A DNA stretch of 64,000 bases from JANMDN01 sp031376285 (GTDB taxonomy: Bacteria; Actinomycetota; Thermoleophilia; Miltoncostaeales; Miltoncostaeaceae). The notes under the pieces were generated by a model. It did no database searches and was not told the DNA's origin. It was given only the letters and a program-made list of their open reading frames with translations. The stretch is from assembly GCA_031376285.1 (NCBI GenBank), contig JANMDN010000024.1, positions 1 through 64,000 of the forward strand, in the 5' to 3' direction. A program made the position numbers and the translations under genes. Below, one piece after another: positions 23,958-32,305 of this stretch; the first letter of the stretch is position 1, and each line of letters starts with the position of its first letter.

Positions 23958-24026
23958 ATATTCGCCCTCGGTGCGGCGCCGAGCGCGACCAATGTGCCAA
24001 CTACGTGCCAATCGACGCCGCCCGGG

Positions 24027-25646
24027 CTACGCGAGCCGTTCCCAGGTATCGGCCGTGATGCCCTCCTCGCGCAGCTCCACCTTCCGCACACGCTCGGTCG
24101 GTGTCTTCGGGAGGCTCGGCATCAGTCGGACAAATCGCGGAACCGCGAAGTAGGGCATTTTGGCTGACATGAAGCCCACCAGCACCTCCGGGTCGACCGT
24201 CGCACCCGCGCTTGGCACCACACAGAGCAGGATCTCGTCCTCCGCGCCCGCTCCGTCGTCCGACTTGATCCCGATCGCCGCCGCCTCCTCGACGCCCGCG
24301 AACTTGCGGGCGACAGCCTCCACCTCCATGGAGCTGACGTTTTCGCCGCGGCGCCGGATGTAATCCTTGAGACGGTCTCGGAAGTAAAGGTAGCCCTCGG
24401 CGTCCATCTCGCCGAGATCGCCGGTGTGGAGCTTCAGGTTGGAGAAGTCCTCCGCGGTCTTCTCAGGCATCCCGGCATAGGCCCGCATCACGATGTTTGG
24501 GAGCTTCATGTCAACGACGATCTCGCCTTGGACGCCTGGCGCGACAGGTCTGTCGGTTCCGGGCTCGACGACGAACACCTCGAAGCCGGGCGTCGCTTTT
24601 CCGCAGGAGCCGGGCCGCTCCTCCCCGGGGGGAACGTAGGTGACCATGCCCGTCTCGGTGAGGCCGTACCCCTCGTGAAAGCGGATACCGAAGCGCTCCT
24701 TGAACTTGTCGTAGATGTCCTTCGGCGCCGGCATGGCCATGATCCTGCGGACGCGATGGGCGCGGTCGTGCTCACTGGGCGGGGTGTTCCAGATGAAGTA
24801 GTTCATCGCGCTGACCGTGTTGAGGATGGTCGCCTCCGCGTCGATCACCTGACGCCAGAAATTCGACGAGGAGTAGCGCTCGACCAGCGCGATCCGCGCC
24901 CCGGCGATCATTGCCGGGTACGCCCCGAGCACCTGCGCGTTCGAGTGAAAGAGCGGTAAGCACGAGAAGAACGTGTCGTCTGAGGTGACCCCGCACACCT
25001 CGTTGTAGGTGCGCCCGGAGAAGTAGTCCGAGGCGTGCTGCTTGATCACGCCCTTGCTCCGTCCGGTGGTCCCGGAGGTGAACATGATCCGGGCGTCGTC
25101 GGTCCATCTGACCTCGACAGGAGGTTCTGCGGAATTTTCGTCCGCCAGAAGCTCTGCATGAGACCTCCACCGTAACCCGGGGGGCAACGCGCCCGTCGAC
25201 ATCTCTGGCGTCCAGACAATCACCGACTCGAGGCTCGTGAGCTCGCCCGCGATCTCCTCGACGCGGTCCAGGTACTGCCCCGCGACGACGAGGAACCGTG
25301 ATCGCGGAAGGTTCAATACCCAGGAAAGAAAATCCCCGCGGTACGCCGTGTTGATCGGGCTTTGGACCCCGCCCGCCTTTAAGATTCCGAACCAAAGTGG
25401 CAGATGGTCTTCGCAGTTGGGAAGCATCGTCGAGACGGCCTCACCAGGTTGGAGGCCGAGCGCACGTAGGGCGTTTGCCACGACGTTTGCGCGACGGTTC
25501 ACTTCCCCGTAGCTCAGCCAAGGCCCATCCCCAAACCGCAGGTAGTCGCGGTCGGGGTCCGTGGCTGCTCGCTCGCGGAGGATCTTGGGGAGCACCCACC
25601 CGGTCGGGTCGGCACGGCGATACCAGTCACTCCATTCGAGGCTCAC
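24027..25646 (-). CDS. AMP-forming acyl-CoA ligase
   Basis: ANL-superfamily enzyme of 539 aa that activates a carboxylic acid with ATP and CoA. Motifs: the phosphate loop FTSGTTGRSKGVIK, FHEGYGLTETG, LKLHTGDLGEMD, YFRDRLKDYIRRRGENVSS and the C-terminal lysine region LPKTPTERVRKVELR. The sequence resembles crotonobetaine/carnitine-CoA ligases and short-chain acyl ligases; the substrate cannot be read. GTG 25646 gives VSLEWSDWYRRADPTGWVLP, a normal family N-terminus. It stands alone, transcribed away from the next small genes. Confidence 0.9.
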   Translation of the reverse strand: MSLEWSDWYRRADPTGWVLPKILRERAATDPDRDYLRFGDGPWLSYGEVNRRANVVANALRALGLQPGEAVSTMLPNCEDHLPLWFGILKAGGVQSPINTAYRGDFLSWVLNLPRSRFLVVAGQYLDRVEEIAGELTSLESVIVWTPEMSTGALPPGLRWRSHAELLADENSAEPPVEVRWTDDARIMFTSGTTGRSKGVIKQHASDYFSGRTYNEVCGVTSDDTFFSCLPLFHSNAQVLGAYPAMIAGARIALVERYSSSNFWRQVIDAEATILNTVSAMNYFIWNTPPSEHDRAHRVRRIMAMPAPKDIYDKFKERFGIRFHEGYGLTETGMVTYVPPGEERPGSCGKATPGFEVFVVEPGTDRPVAPGVQGEIVVDMKLPNIVMRAYAGMPEKTAEDFSNLKLHTGDLGEMDAEGYLYFRDRLKDYIRRRGENVSSMEVEAVARKFAGVEEAAAIGIKSDDGAGAEDEILLCVVPSAGATVDPEVLVGFMSAKMPYFAVPRFVRLMPSLPKTPTERVRKVELREEGITADTWERLA

Positions 25647-25765
25647 GGCCGCGATTAGAGCAGAACTGGCGCAGGAGAGGCGACCCTCGGGGGTCAAGGG
25701 TGTCGCGCTTTACGCCGATCTCACTGGTGACGCACCGGATGCGCGTCTCAAACCCCCCGGACTGG

Positions 25766-26032
25766 ATGACCATGATCGACGCCTCTCGCACAAACCCCAA
25801 TGCCGACCGTGCCACCGTCTGCCTCGACCGAGCGCTGGCGCAACTCGAGCAGCGGACAAACGTTCCCCTGCGCCTCGTCGCCCAAGGCTCGACCGACGTC
25901 CACGAGACGTTCGAGTTCAGGGAGGAAGACGAACGCGGGCGAGGCAGGCAGCGATTCCTCGTCTCGGTCGATGACGCCCGCCGCGATCTCCTGGTGGTCG
26001 TCCTTCCGAGCGAAGGCGGGGTGGCGGCGTGA
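25766..26032 (+). CDS. Hypothetical protein of 88 aa
   Basis: ATG 25766 (or ATG 25772) begins MTMIDASRTNPNADRATVCL and ends LLVVVLPSEGGVAA. Looks like a compact alpha/beta protein with an internal charged loop (EEDERGRGRQRF). Stop overlaps the next GTG by four bases. No family recognised. Confidence 0.5.
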   Translation: MTMIDASRTNPNADRATVCLDRALAQLEQRTNVPLRLVAQGSTDVHETFEFREEDERGRGRQRFLVSVDDARRDLLVVVLPSEGGVAA

Positions 26033-26325
26033 CTCGGGGATTCGGGCGCAACAGCCCCCCGCCGTCAATCGTCGAAATCCAGTCGCTTTGCCAGCGCGTT
26101 CGGCTCGCGGGCGCGCCGGGCGGGCCTGCGAGATCGACCCTCGTGGCCGAGTACGAGCGGATCTCCCGCGCCCTCGGCCTCGCTCCGACAGCCGTCACGA
26201 CCGGTGCCGACCTCCAGCATGCGTCGGTTGCGCTCCTGCGACAGGCGTCAGCCGCGCGCCGGGCGCTCGAGTCGGCGAAGGCCACCCAACACACCGAGAT
26301 TCGTGGGCGGGCGCGGACCTGGTAG
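26029..26325 (+). CDS. Hypothetical protein of 98 aa
   Basis: GTG 26029 overlaps the preceding stop (GTGA). The product is basic and helical (ARSTLVAEYERISRALGLAP, SVALLRQASAARRALESAKA). No family recognised; the coupling to the upstream small gene is the main evidence. Confidence 0.45.
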   Translation: MTRGFGRNSPPPSIVEIQSLCQRVRLAGAPGGPARSTLVAEYERISRALGLAPTAVTTGADLQHASVALLRQASAARRALESAKATQHTEIRGRARTW

Positions 26326-26352
26326 ATCCCGAGCCGGGATGGTCGCGGGCGT

Positions 26353-26366
26353 GTGGTAGCCTTCCC
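26353..26366 (+). promoter_or_regulatory. Extended -10 promoter of rpmG
   Basis: TGTGGTAGCCTTCCCG: TG one base before TAGCCT (26357-26362), followed by a CCCG discriminator. Very similar to the sequences before rpoB (TGTGCTAGCCTACCCG) and rpsL (TGCTAGTCTGCCCG). No -35 is visible. Confidence 0.5.
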
Positions 26367-26395
26367 GACCGTCCAACTGACTGGAGCGAGTACGC

Positions 26396-26557
26396 GTGGC
26401 ACCCGGCCAGCGCATCGCAGTTACCATGGCTTGCCAGGACTGCAAGAGGCGCAACTACCAAACGAACAAGAGCAAGCGGAATACTCCGGATCGCGTGGAG
26501 TTCCGCAAATACTGCCGATGGTGCGGAACGCACACGGTGCACCGGGAGACCCGGTAG
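26396..26557 (+). CDS. rpmG: Ribosomal protein L33
   Basis: Small 50S protein of 53 aa starting at GTG 26396, or 43 aa from the internal ATG. MACQDCKRRNYQTNKSKRN... and YCRWCGTHTVHRETR give the zinc-binding pairs CxxC and CxxC, so this is the C+ (zinc) form. It stands directly before tRNA-Trp and secE, a common order in actinomycetes. Confidence 0.93.
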   Translation: MAPGQRIAVTMACQDCKRRNYQTNKSKRNTPDRVEFRKYCRWCGTHTVHRETR

Positions 26558-26600
26558 CGATAGTCTCAGGTCCGTGCGGAGGTACCCTGCGCCGCGCCGT

Positions 26601-26673
26601 AGGGCCGTAGCTCAATTGGTAGAGCACCGGTCTCCAAAACCGGGGGTTGGGGGTTCGAGTCCCTCCGGCCCTG
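26601..26673 (+). tRNA. tRNA-Trp (CCA anticodon)
   Basis: The acceptor stem AGGGCCG/CGGCCCT, D-arm GCTC/GAGC with loop AATTGGTA, anticodon stem CCGGT/ACCGG with loop CTCCAAA (anticodon CCA at 26634-26636) and a T-arm with GGTTCGAGTCC all fold normally. The 3' CCA is not encoded. tRNA-Trp before secE is the usual place. Confidence 0.97.
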
Positions 26674-26700
26674 TCACGAACTCGGGATAAGCGACAGACC

Positions 26701-27021
26701 ATGGCACGCATCAGACCAGCAAAAGGCCAGACGGATTCTGGCCCGTCCGGCGCTCGACGCCCACAGGGCCCCAAGTCGCCCCGGCCCACTCCGTCACGCG
26801 GCCGAGTGGACAAAGCCGGCACCATTACCAAAGGGGTCCAAAGCGGGCGCCTGACCAAATTTGTCGGCGAGACCATGTCGGAAATGCGCAAAGTCGCCTG
26901 GCCGAACCGGAACCAACTCGCCCAGGCCACCGGCGTTGTGCTGCTCTTCGTGGCCATCGTCACCGCCTACCTCGCTGGACTCGACGCGGTCTTTAGCCGC
27001 CTCGTCAACGCACTCTTCTAA
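26701..27021 (+). CDS. secE: Preprotein translocase subunit SecE
   Basis: Membrane subunit of the SecYEG channel, 106 aa. A long basic N-terminal tail (about 50 residues) precedes the conserved FVGETMSEMRKVAWPNRNQ and one transmembrane helix (VVLLFVAIVTAYLAGLDAV). ATG 26701 is directly after tRNA-Trp; the open frame upstream runs through the tRNA and is not coding. Followed by nusG after 34 bases. Confidence 0.95.
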   Translation: MARIRPAKGQTDSGPSGARRPQGPKSPRPTPSRGRVDKAGTITKGVQSGRLTKFVGETMSEMRKVAWPNRNQLAQATGVVLLFVAIVTAYLAGLDAVFSRLVNALF

Positions 27022-27055
27022 ATCTCGAATCAGGCAACCCGGGGGATCGACACGA

Positions 27056-27592
27056 ATGTTCGAGTGGTACGCGATCAACACCTATTCCGGACACGAGAAC
27101 AAGGTGCGGATCAACCTCGAGCAGCGGCTCCGCTCGCTCGGACAGCGCGAGAAGGTGCGCGAGATCCGGATTCCGACCGAGCAGGTGATCGAGACCGGTA
27201 AGGACGGCCAGAAGGTTCAGACGGAGAAGCGCGTCTGGCCGGGCTACCTGCTCATCAACATGGACCTGACCGACGACTCCTGGTCGCTCGTGAAGAACAC
27301 GCCGAGCGTGATCGGTTTTGTCGGCGCGACTCCAGGTGGCGGGCGTCCCGTTCCACTCAGCCGCGGCGAGGTCGACCGCCTCCTGAACACTGGCCAGGAC
27401 ACCAAGGTCCGCGTTCGGGCCGAGTTCACCGTTGGCGAGAGCGTCAAGATTATCAACGGTCCGCTCTCAGACTTCACCGGGGAGATCGCCGAGGTCAACA
27501 CCGAGGCTGGACGCCTGAAGGTGCTCGTGAGCATCTTCGGTCGCGAGACACCGGCGGATCTCGCCTTCGAACAGGTCAAGAAGCTCAGCTAG
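27056..27592 (+). CDS. nusG: Transcription termination/antitermination factor NusG
   Basis: A 178-aa NusG with the NGN domain (MFEWYAINTYSGHENKVRIN... RVWPGYLLINMDL) and C-terminal KOW domain (FTVGESVKIINGPLSDFTGE). It modulates pausing and links polymerase to Rho or ribosomes. GGGGGA stands before ATG 27056. Standard secE-nusG pair. Confidence 0.97.
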   Translation: MFEWYAINTYSGHENKVRINLEQRLRSLGQREKVREIRIPTEQVIETGKDGQKVQTEKRVWPGYLLINMDLTDDSWSLVKNTPSVIGFVGATPGGGRPVPLSRGEVDRLLNTGQDTKVRVRAEFTVGESVKIINGPLSDFTGEIAEVNTEAGRLKVLVSIFGRETPADLAFEQVKKLS

Positions 27593-27691
27593 AAGCGCCG
27601 AGTCCACTAAGCTCCGACACGAAATCGGCGGGAGGGAGTCGGGACAGACGTCTGCGGCCCCGTTCGTACCGCCCGACCCGGAAGGTCGCAG

Positions 27692-28120
27692 ATGGCAAAG
27701 AAAGTCCTCCAGATCATCAAGCTGCAGATCCCGGCTGGCCAGGCATCCCCTGCGCCGCCAGTCGGACCCGCGCTCGGTGGCGCCGGCATCCAGATCATGG
27801 ACTTCTGCAAGGCGTTCAACGCTCAAACGCAGGCCGGCAACGGTGTCATCACGCCGGTGGAAGTCTCGGTCTACGAAGACCGGTCGTTTACGTTCATCAC
27901 GAAGACGCCGCCGGTTCCGGTGCTCATCAAGCAGACCATCTCGCTTGATCGAGGATCCGCCACGCCGCAGAGCGCGAAGGTCGGCAATCTCTCTCGGGCG
28001 CAGCTGCGCCAGATTGCCGAGACGAAGATGCCGGACCTGAATACCACTGACATCGACGCGGCCATGTCCATCGTTGCGGGTACTGCCCGCAGCATGGGCG
28101 TCACCGTCGACGCCGCGTAA
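27692..28120 (+). CDS. rplK: Ribosomal protein L11
   Basis: A 142-aa protein of the GTPase-associated centre, beginning MAKKVLQIIKLQIPAGQASP and PPVGPALGGAGIQIMDFCKAFN. It is full length. GGAAGGTCGCAG precedes the ATG. It leads rplA with 13 bases between them. Confidence 0.97.
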   Translation: MAKKVLQIIKLQIPAGQASPAPPVGPALGGAGIQIMDFCKAFNAQTQAGNGVITPVEVSVYEDRSFTFITKTPPVPVLIKQTISLDRGSATPQSAKVGNLSRAQLRQIAETKMPDLNTTDIDAAMSIVAGTARSMGVTVDAA

Positions 28121-28133
28121 GGGAGGAGGACTC

Positions 28134-28856
28134 ATGGCAAAACGAGGCAAGCGCTACGAGCAGGCCCGCGCCGAGATTCAGGCTGGCCACGAGTACAACC
28201 CGCTTGACGCGGTGCGCATCATCAAGCGCCAAGAGGTCGGACGCTTCGATGCGACGATCGAAGTCCACTTCCGTCTCGGCGTCAACGTACGCCACGCCGA
28301 CCAGCAGCTTCGCGGCACCGTGAGCTTGCCTCACGGAAGTGGCCGCACGGTCCGCGTCGCCGTGTTTGCCGAGGGCGAGAAAGCCCGCGAGGCCGAGGCC
28401 GCCGGGGCCGACGTCGTCGGAGGCGAGGACCTGGCCAAGCGGATTCAGGAGGGCTTCACCGACTTCGATCTCACGATCGCGACCCCGGACATGATGGGCA
28501 TCGTCGGTCGCCTTGGACGCATCCTCGGCCCGCAGGGCAAGATGCCAAACCCGAAGACCGGCACCGTGACGATGGACGTCGCCAAAGCCGTGGAGGAAGT
28601 CAAGTCCGGCAAGATCGAGTACCGGACGGACCGAACGGGCATCGTCCACGTCGGCATCGGGAAGCGCTCGTTCGGCGAGCGTGAACTGGTCGAGAACTAC
28701 CAGACCGTCATCGAAGAGATCGTGCGCGTCAAGCCGGCCGCGGCCAAGGGTCGCTACCTGCGATCGATCACGATCACCGAGACAATGGGGCCTGGCATTC
28801 CGCTCGACACCACCAAGACCACGAACCTGCTGGAGGACGTCGCGGCTTCGGCCTAG
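28134..28856 (+). CDS. rplA: Ribosomal protein L1
   Basis: A 240-aa protein of the L1 stalk, also the usual autogenous repressor of the rplKA message. MAKRGKRYEQARAEIQ, VSLPHGSGRTVRVAVF and TPDMMGIVGRLGRILGPQGK are typical. ATG 28134 follows GGGAGGAGG. The frame is open upstream but only inside rplK. Confidence 0.97.
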   Translation: MAKRGKRYEQARAEIQAGHEYNPLDAVRIIKRQEVGRFDATIEVHFRLGVNVRHADQQLRGTVSLPHGSGRTVRVAVFAEGEKAREAEAAGADVVGGEDLAKRIQEGFTDFDLTIATPDMMGIVGRLGRILGPQGKMPNPKTGTVTMDVAKAVEEVKSGKIEYRTDRTGIVHVGIGKRSFGERELVENYQTVIEEIVRVKPAAAKGRYLRSITITETMGPGIPLDTTKTTNLLEDVAASA

Positions 28857-29029
28857 CGTTCCGCACGCCAGCCATTGATCACGGGGGCGGCGCGAGCTGC
28901 CTCAATCCGGCCGACAAACGGCCACCCGTGTGAGGCCAGCGACGACCTGGAATGGACTGCGCTCTTGCGAGCGCGGTTCCACCGTCTCGTTCGCCCCTCA
29001 CATGTCACGCAGTGAGAGGAGGTAGGACA
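28857..29029 (+). promoter_or_regulatory. Candidate L10 leader RNA before rplJ
   Basis: The 173 bases before rplJ hold no gene but can form several stems, clearest GCGCTC TTGC GAGCGC near 28960-28975 and GGCCGACAAACGGCC-like pairing near 28910. This is where the L10 leader, bound by the L10-L12 complex for feedback, is found in many bacteria. I cannot confirm the kink-turn by eye. Confidence 0.45.
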
Positions 29030-29566
29030 CTGAACCGAGACGAAAAAGACGCGGTCATCGCTTCGCTGACCGACCAGCTGGGTCGCACGGACACCATCCT
29101 TGCGGCGGAGTTTGCCGGCTTGTCGGTGAAGAGCGTCTCCGAGCTGCGCCAGCGCCTCCGGGCCGTGGACGCAGGCATGACCGTTGTCAAGAACACGCTC
29201 GCTCGTCGAGCGATCAACGAAGCTGGCCGTGAAGGGCTCCTCGAGCACCTCACGGGCCCGAGCGCCCTGATCTGGGTGAGCGGCGACCCGGCGCCCGCCG
29301 CGAAGGCGCTGTCGGGTTTTGTCAAGGAACACCCAGAGCGCGCGAAGCTCAAGGGTGGCCTGCTCGGCCAGGTGCCGCTCAGCGGCGCCGACATCAGTCG
29401 GCTCGGCAGCCTCCCCCCACGCGACGTGCTCCTCGGCCAGCTGGCCGGAGGAATGCTCGCCCCGCTGTCCGGCCTTGCCGGCGGTATGTCCAACCTCATC
29501 TCGGGCCTTGCCCGCTCGCTGTCGGCACTTCACGACCAGCGCGCGGCAGAGGCGCCGACGAGCTAA
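29030..29566 (+). CDS. rplJ: Ribosomal protein L10, apparently CTG start
   Basis: A 178-aa stalk-base protein that anchors L7/L12. The conserved N-terminus NRDEKDAVIASLTDQLGRTD follows a CTG codon at 29030. GAGAGGAGGT ends six bases before that CTG, an ideal ribosome-binding site. The other in-frame starts, ATG 28952 and GTG 29012, would place that site inside the gene, so CTG is the best start. The rest (ILAAEFAGLSVKSVSELRQR, VVKNTLARRAI) is normal L10. Confidence 0.93.
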   Translation: MNRDEKDAVIASLTDQLGRTDTILAAEFAGLSVKSVSELRQRLRAVDAGMTVVKNTLARRAINEAGREGLLEHLTGPSALIWVSGDPAPAAKALSGFVKEHPERAKLKGGLLGQVPLSGADISRLGSLPPRDVLLGQLAGGMLAPLSGLAGGMSNLISGLARSLSALHDQRAAEAPTS

Positions 29567-29597
29567 TTCGACCACGATCGAAGGGAAAACGAACCCC

Positions 29598-29978
29598 ATG
29601 GGTATGACGACGGAAGAGTGGATTGAAGACCTCAAGGCCATCACGGTGCTTGAGCTGTCTGAGCGCATTAAGGCGCTTGAGGAGACCTTTGGCGTTACCG
29701 CTGCCGCCCCGGTCGCCGTTGCTGCGGCCCCCGCAGCCGCTGACGACGCGGGCGAAGCCGCTGAGCAGACCGCCTTTGCGGTCTCGCTCGACGAGGCAGG
29801 CGGAGCAAAGATTCAGGTCATCAAGGTCGTTCGCGCAGTGACCGGCCTCGGCCTGAAGGAAGCAAAGGACCTCGTCGACGCTGCTCCCGGCATCGTCAAG
29901 GACGGCGTCACGAAGGAAGAGGCCGAGCAAATCAAGGCTCAGCTCGTCGAGGCCGGCGCAAGCGTCAGCGTCAAGTAG
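29598..29978 (+). CDS. rplL: Ribosomal protein L7/L12
   Basis: A 126-aa stalk protein: N-terminal dimerisation helix (WIEDLKAITVLELSERIKAL), Ala/Pro hinge, and the C-terminal domain with KIQVIKVVRAVTGLGLKEAK. ATG 29598; a second ATG two codons later is possible. It normally sits directly before rpoB, but here about 7.8 kb separate them. Confidence 0.96.
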   Translation: MGMTTEEWIEDLKAITVLELSERIKALEETFGVTAAAPVAVAAAPAAADDAGEAAEQTAFAVSLDEAGGAKIQVIKVVRAVTGLGLKEAKDLVDAAPGIVKDGVTKEEAEQIKAQLVEAGASVSVK

Positions 29979-30051
29979 AACGGCCGACCGGAGCCGAGGG
30001 CGAGGATCTCCCGCGGCGTTGTCGAACGAGCGGTACCCGATCGTGAGCCGT

Positions 30052-30084
30052 CGTGTGTGGCGCGGACATTCCGCGCCACACACG
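30052..30084 (+). other. Perfect 14-bp hairpin after rplL
   Basis: CGTGTGTGGCGCGG and CCGCGCCACACACG pair perfectly around a five-base loop. No T-run follows, so it is not a classical terminator; it may stabilise the rplJL message end or help factor-dependent termination. Confidence 0.5.
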
Positions 30085-30186
30085 CGCGTCCTCATTGGAC
30101 TTCGTCGTCGCGTGCGGTCTGGCAGGACGCGACCCATCGCCCGAGCTAACCCCCGGGCGATGTGCTTTCCTGGCCGCTTGCGCCAG

Positions 30187-32109
30187 ATGACCGTCTCCTG
30201 CCGGATGCTGGCGCTTGCCATCGCGATGGCAAGCGCGACGGTCGGCGCTTTAGGCGTTGAGACCCCGGTCCGTACCCAGGGGATCGTCGGCACGGGCGCG
30301 ACCGCGCTCGGCGTCGATGACACGTCGGGTCGCGGCCTCGAGATCGTCGTCCTCGACCAAGGCTTCGGGCGGTCGGTACCGGCACGCCAGGGTCAGGGGG
30401 AGCTTCCCCCAGACGCGCGACTTGAGCAGCGGTCGTTTGATCCCGAGCGCGGCATCGCTGGGGCGAACGCCTTCGGTAATCCAACCGCCCATGGCGAGAT
30501 CGTGGCCCAGACGGTCTACGACTACGCCCCGGCGGCGCGCTACCGCTTCGTGAACTACCACACACCCGAGCAGTTCATCGAGGCCGTCGACTGGTTGATT
30601 CAGCGTCCGCCAGACATCGTCGTTCACGCAAACAACTTCATCGAAGGTCCGTTCGACGGGACGAGCCCGCCTGCCCGGGCGGTTGATCGCGCGGCTGCGG
30701 CTGGCATCCTTTGGGTGAACTCAGCCGGCAACTACGGAACGCAGCACTGGTCTGGCCCGTGGGTTGACGCCCAGATCGACGGAGATCTCGACTGGCCCGC
30801 GAGCGAGGGCAGCTTCGAGCGCCCTCAGGGATCGACAACGACGTTTGCCCTCAGCTGGGACAACCCAGACGGACTCGAGCCGAGCGACCTCGACCTGATC
30901 CTCGAGCGCCGAACCGATACGGCTTGGGTCTCGGTCCGAGAGTCCCGTGCTCGCCAGGTGGATGGGAACCTGGCGTCGGAGCGCATCCTGGCGTTTACGG
31001 CACCGGCTACCGCGACCTACCGGTTGAGGGTCCTCCAGTGGGGTGGGCCGGTGCCCGACGGGCGCCTGAGCCTCTTCTCGCGCGAAGTCGCCCTTCGAGC
31101 GCTCGGAGGCTCGCCGACGTCCAGTATTCCCACTCCCGGCGATGCCGCCGGGAGCCTCACTATCGGTGCGGTCGACTACCGCAACGCCGCGATCAAGGCC
31201 TACTCGTCGCGGGGCCCCACCGTCGACGGGAGACTCAAACCGGAGCTCGTTGCCCCCACGGGAACGCTCGTGCGCGGACCCCTCGGTCCGAGAGGCGTCG
31301 GCGGTACCTCAAACGCGGCGCCGAATGCGGCTGGGGCCGCGGCGGTCCTCTGGAGCACCATGCGGGCCGCCGGGCTCGATCCAACCGCGGCGGACATTCG
31401 CGGACGGCTCATCGCCGATGCGCGCGACCTCGGGGAACCCGGTGTCGACCCCGCGTTCGGGGCCGGGCTCGTCCGAATCTCGACGGAGCCTCCGGGCATC
31501 GTCGCGCGCGAGCCCCGTCCGGGGCAGTACGTCGCCGGGCGGGCGCGTGTGGCGGTCGCGGTGGCGTCAGCGATGCCGATTCGGCTCGTCGCGATTTCCG
31601 TCGACGGGGCGCTGATCGGTGCCGCCCGGGGCGACCAGCCCATTGTCGAGCGCTTCCTCCAGTCAGCGTCGCTTGCGGACGGCCTCCACCGCATCGATGT
31701 TCGGGCCAGAGATGGCGCGGCCAACATCGGCACGCATGCCTGGACGTTCACAGTCGACAACACACGCCCGGCGCTCAGGTTGATCGAGTTCCGCCGCGGC
31801 AGGTCGATTGGAGAACGCGGACGCCGCGTCTGGGTTCGGGTCAGCACACGGGATCGCCGCCTCGCGGCTCGGCCAGGGGTTTCAAGCTTGACTGCCCTCG
31901 CCGACGGCCCCGGCAGCGTGCGTCTGCGGGCCTTCGGCGGTGGGCGCCGAACGATCAACTTCGGCCGCGTCGCTCCTGGGCGTTACCGATTGGACCTCCG
32001 CGTCCGCGACGCGGCGGGGAACGAGACCCGCCTCACCCGCCGCGTTGTCGTAAAGGGACGCCCGGACAAGGTCGCGGGCGCTGACCCGGACCCGACGCCG
32101 CCAGCCTGA
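30187..32109 (+). CDS. Secreted subtilisin-like serine protease (S8 family)
   Basis: A 640-aa protein with a signal peptide (MTVSCRMLALAIAMASATVG). Catalytic residues of the S8 fold are visible: Asp57 in IVVLDQGFG, His102 in TAHGEIVAQTV, oxyanion Asn182 in SAGNYG and Ser375 in GGTSNAAPNAAG. About residues 200-310 hold an inserted beta-rich domain, and the C-terminus has Ig-like repeats (DGLHRIDVRARDGAANIGTH, WTFTVDNTRPALRL) and a Pro-rich tail. ATG 30187 was chosen as the start of the signal peptide; the open frame upstream runs into the hairpin. Probably cell-envelope or extracellular. Substrate unknown. Confidence 0.85.
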   Translation: MTVSCRMLALAIAMASATVGALGVETPVRTQGIVGTGATALGVDDTSGRGLEIVVLDQGFGRSVPARQGQGELPPDARLEQRSFDPERGIAGANAFGNPTAHGEIVAQTVYDYAPAARYRFVNYHTPEQFIEAVDWLIQRPPDIVVHANNFIEGPFDGTSPPARAVDRAAAAGILWVNSAGNYGTQHWSGPWVDAQIDGDLDWPASEGSFERPQGSTTTFALSWDNPDGLEPSDLDLILERRTDTAWVSVRESRARQVDGNLASERILAFTAPATATYRLRVLQWGGPVPDGRLSLFSREVALRALGGSPTSSIPTPGDAAGSLTIGAVDYRNAAIKAYSSRGPTVDGRLKPELVAPTGTLVRGPLGPRGVGGTSNAAPNAAGAAAVLWSTMRAAGLDPTAADIRGRLIADARDLGEPGVDPAFGAGLVRISTEPPGIVAREPRPGQYVAGRARVAVAVASAMPIRLVAISVDGALIGAARGDQPIVERFLQSASLADGLHRIDVRARDGAANIGTHAWTFTVDNTRPALRLIEFRRGRSIGERGRRVWVRVSTRDRRLAARPGVSSLTALADGPGSVRLRAFGGGRRTINFGRVAPGRYRLDLRVRDAAGNETRLTRRVVVKGRPDKVAGADPDPTPPA

Positions 32110-32173
32110 CGAGGCTCCCTCGGGAGGGTCGACAGCACCGGCCCGCGGTCCAAACTCGGCGCCGCGTCTTCGG

Positions 32174-32203
32174 GCCACCCCGGACCACCACCCACGTTTC
32201 AGG
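32174..32203. repeat. Dispersed repeat, copy 2
   Basis: GGCCACCCCGGACCACCACC then CACGTTTCAG, matching 23929-23957. TGTGCCA and GCGCCAA follow, as after copy 1. It lies between two convergent genes; the rest of 32,110-32,305 shows no gene. Confidence 0.55.
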
Positions 32204-32305
32204 GTAGCCCGCGACGTGTGTCGGCATGCGTCCACCCTGTGCCAGATGTGCGCCAACCGGAGGCCACGTCGCCCCGCAGTGCGTGGTTTGCCGCTTTTGG
32301 ACCGG

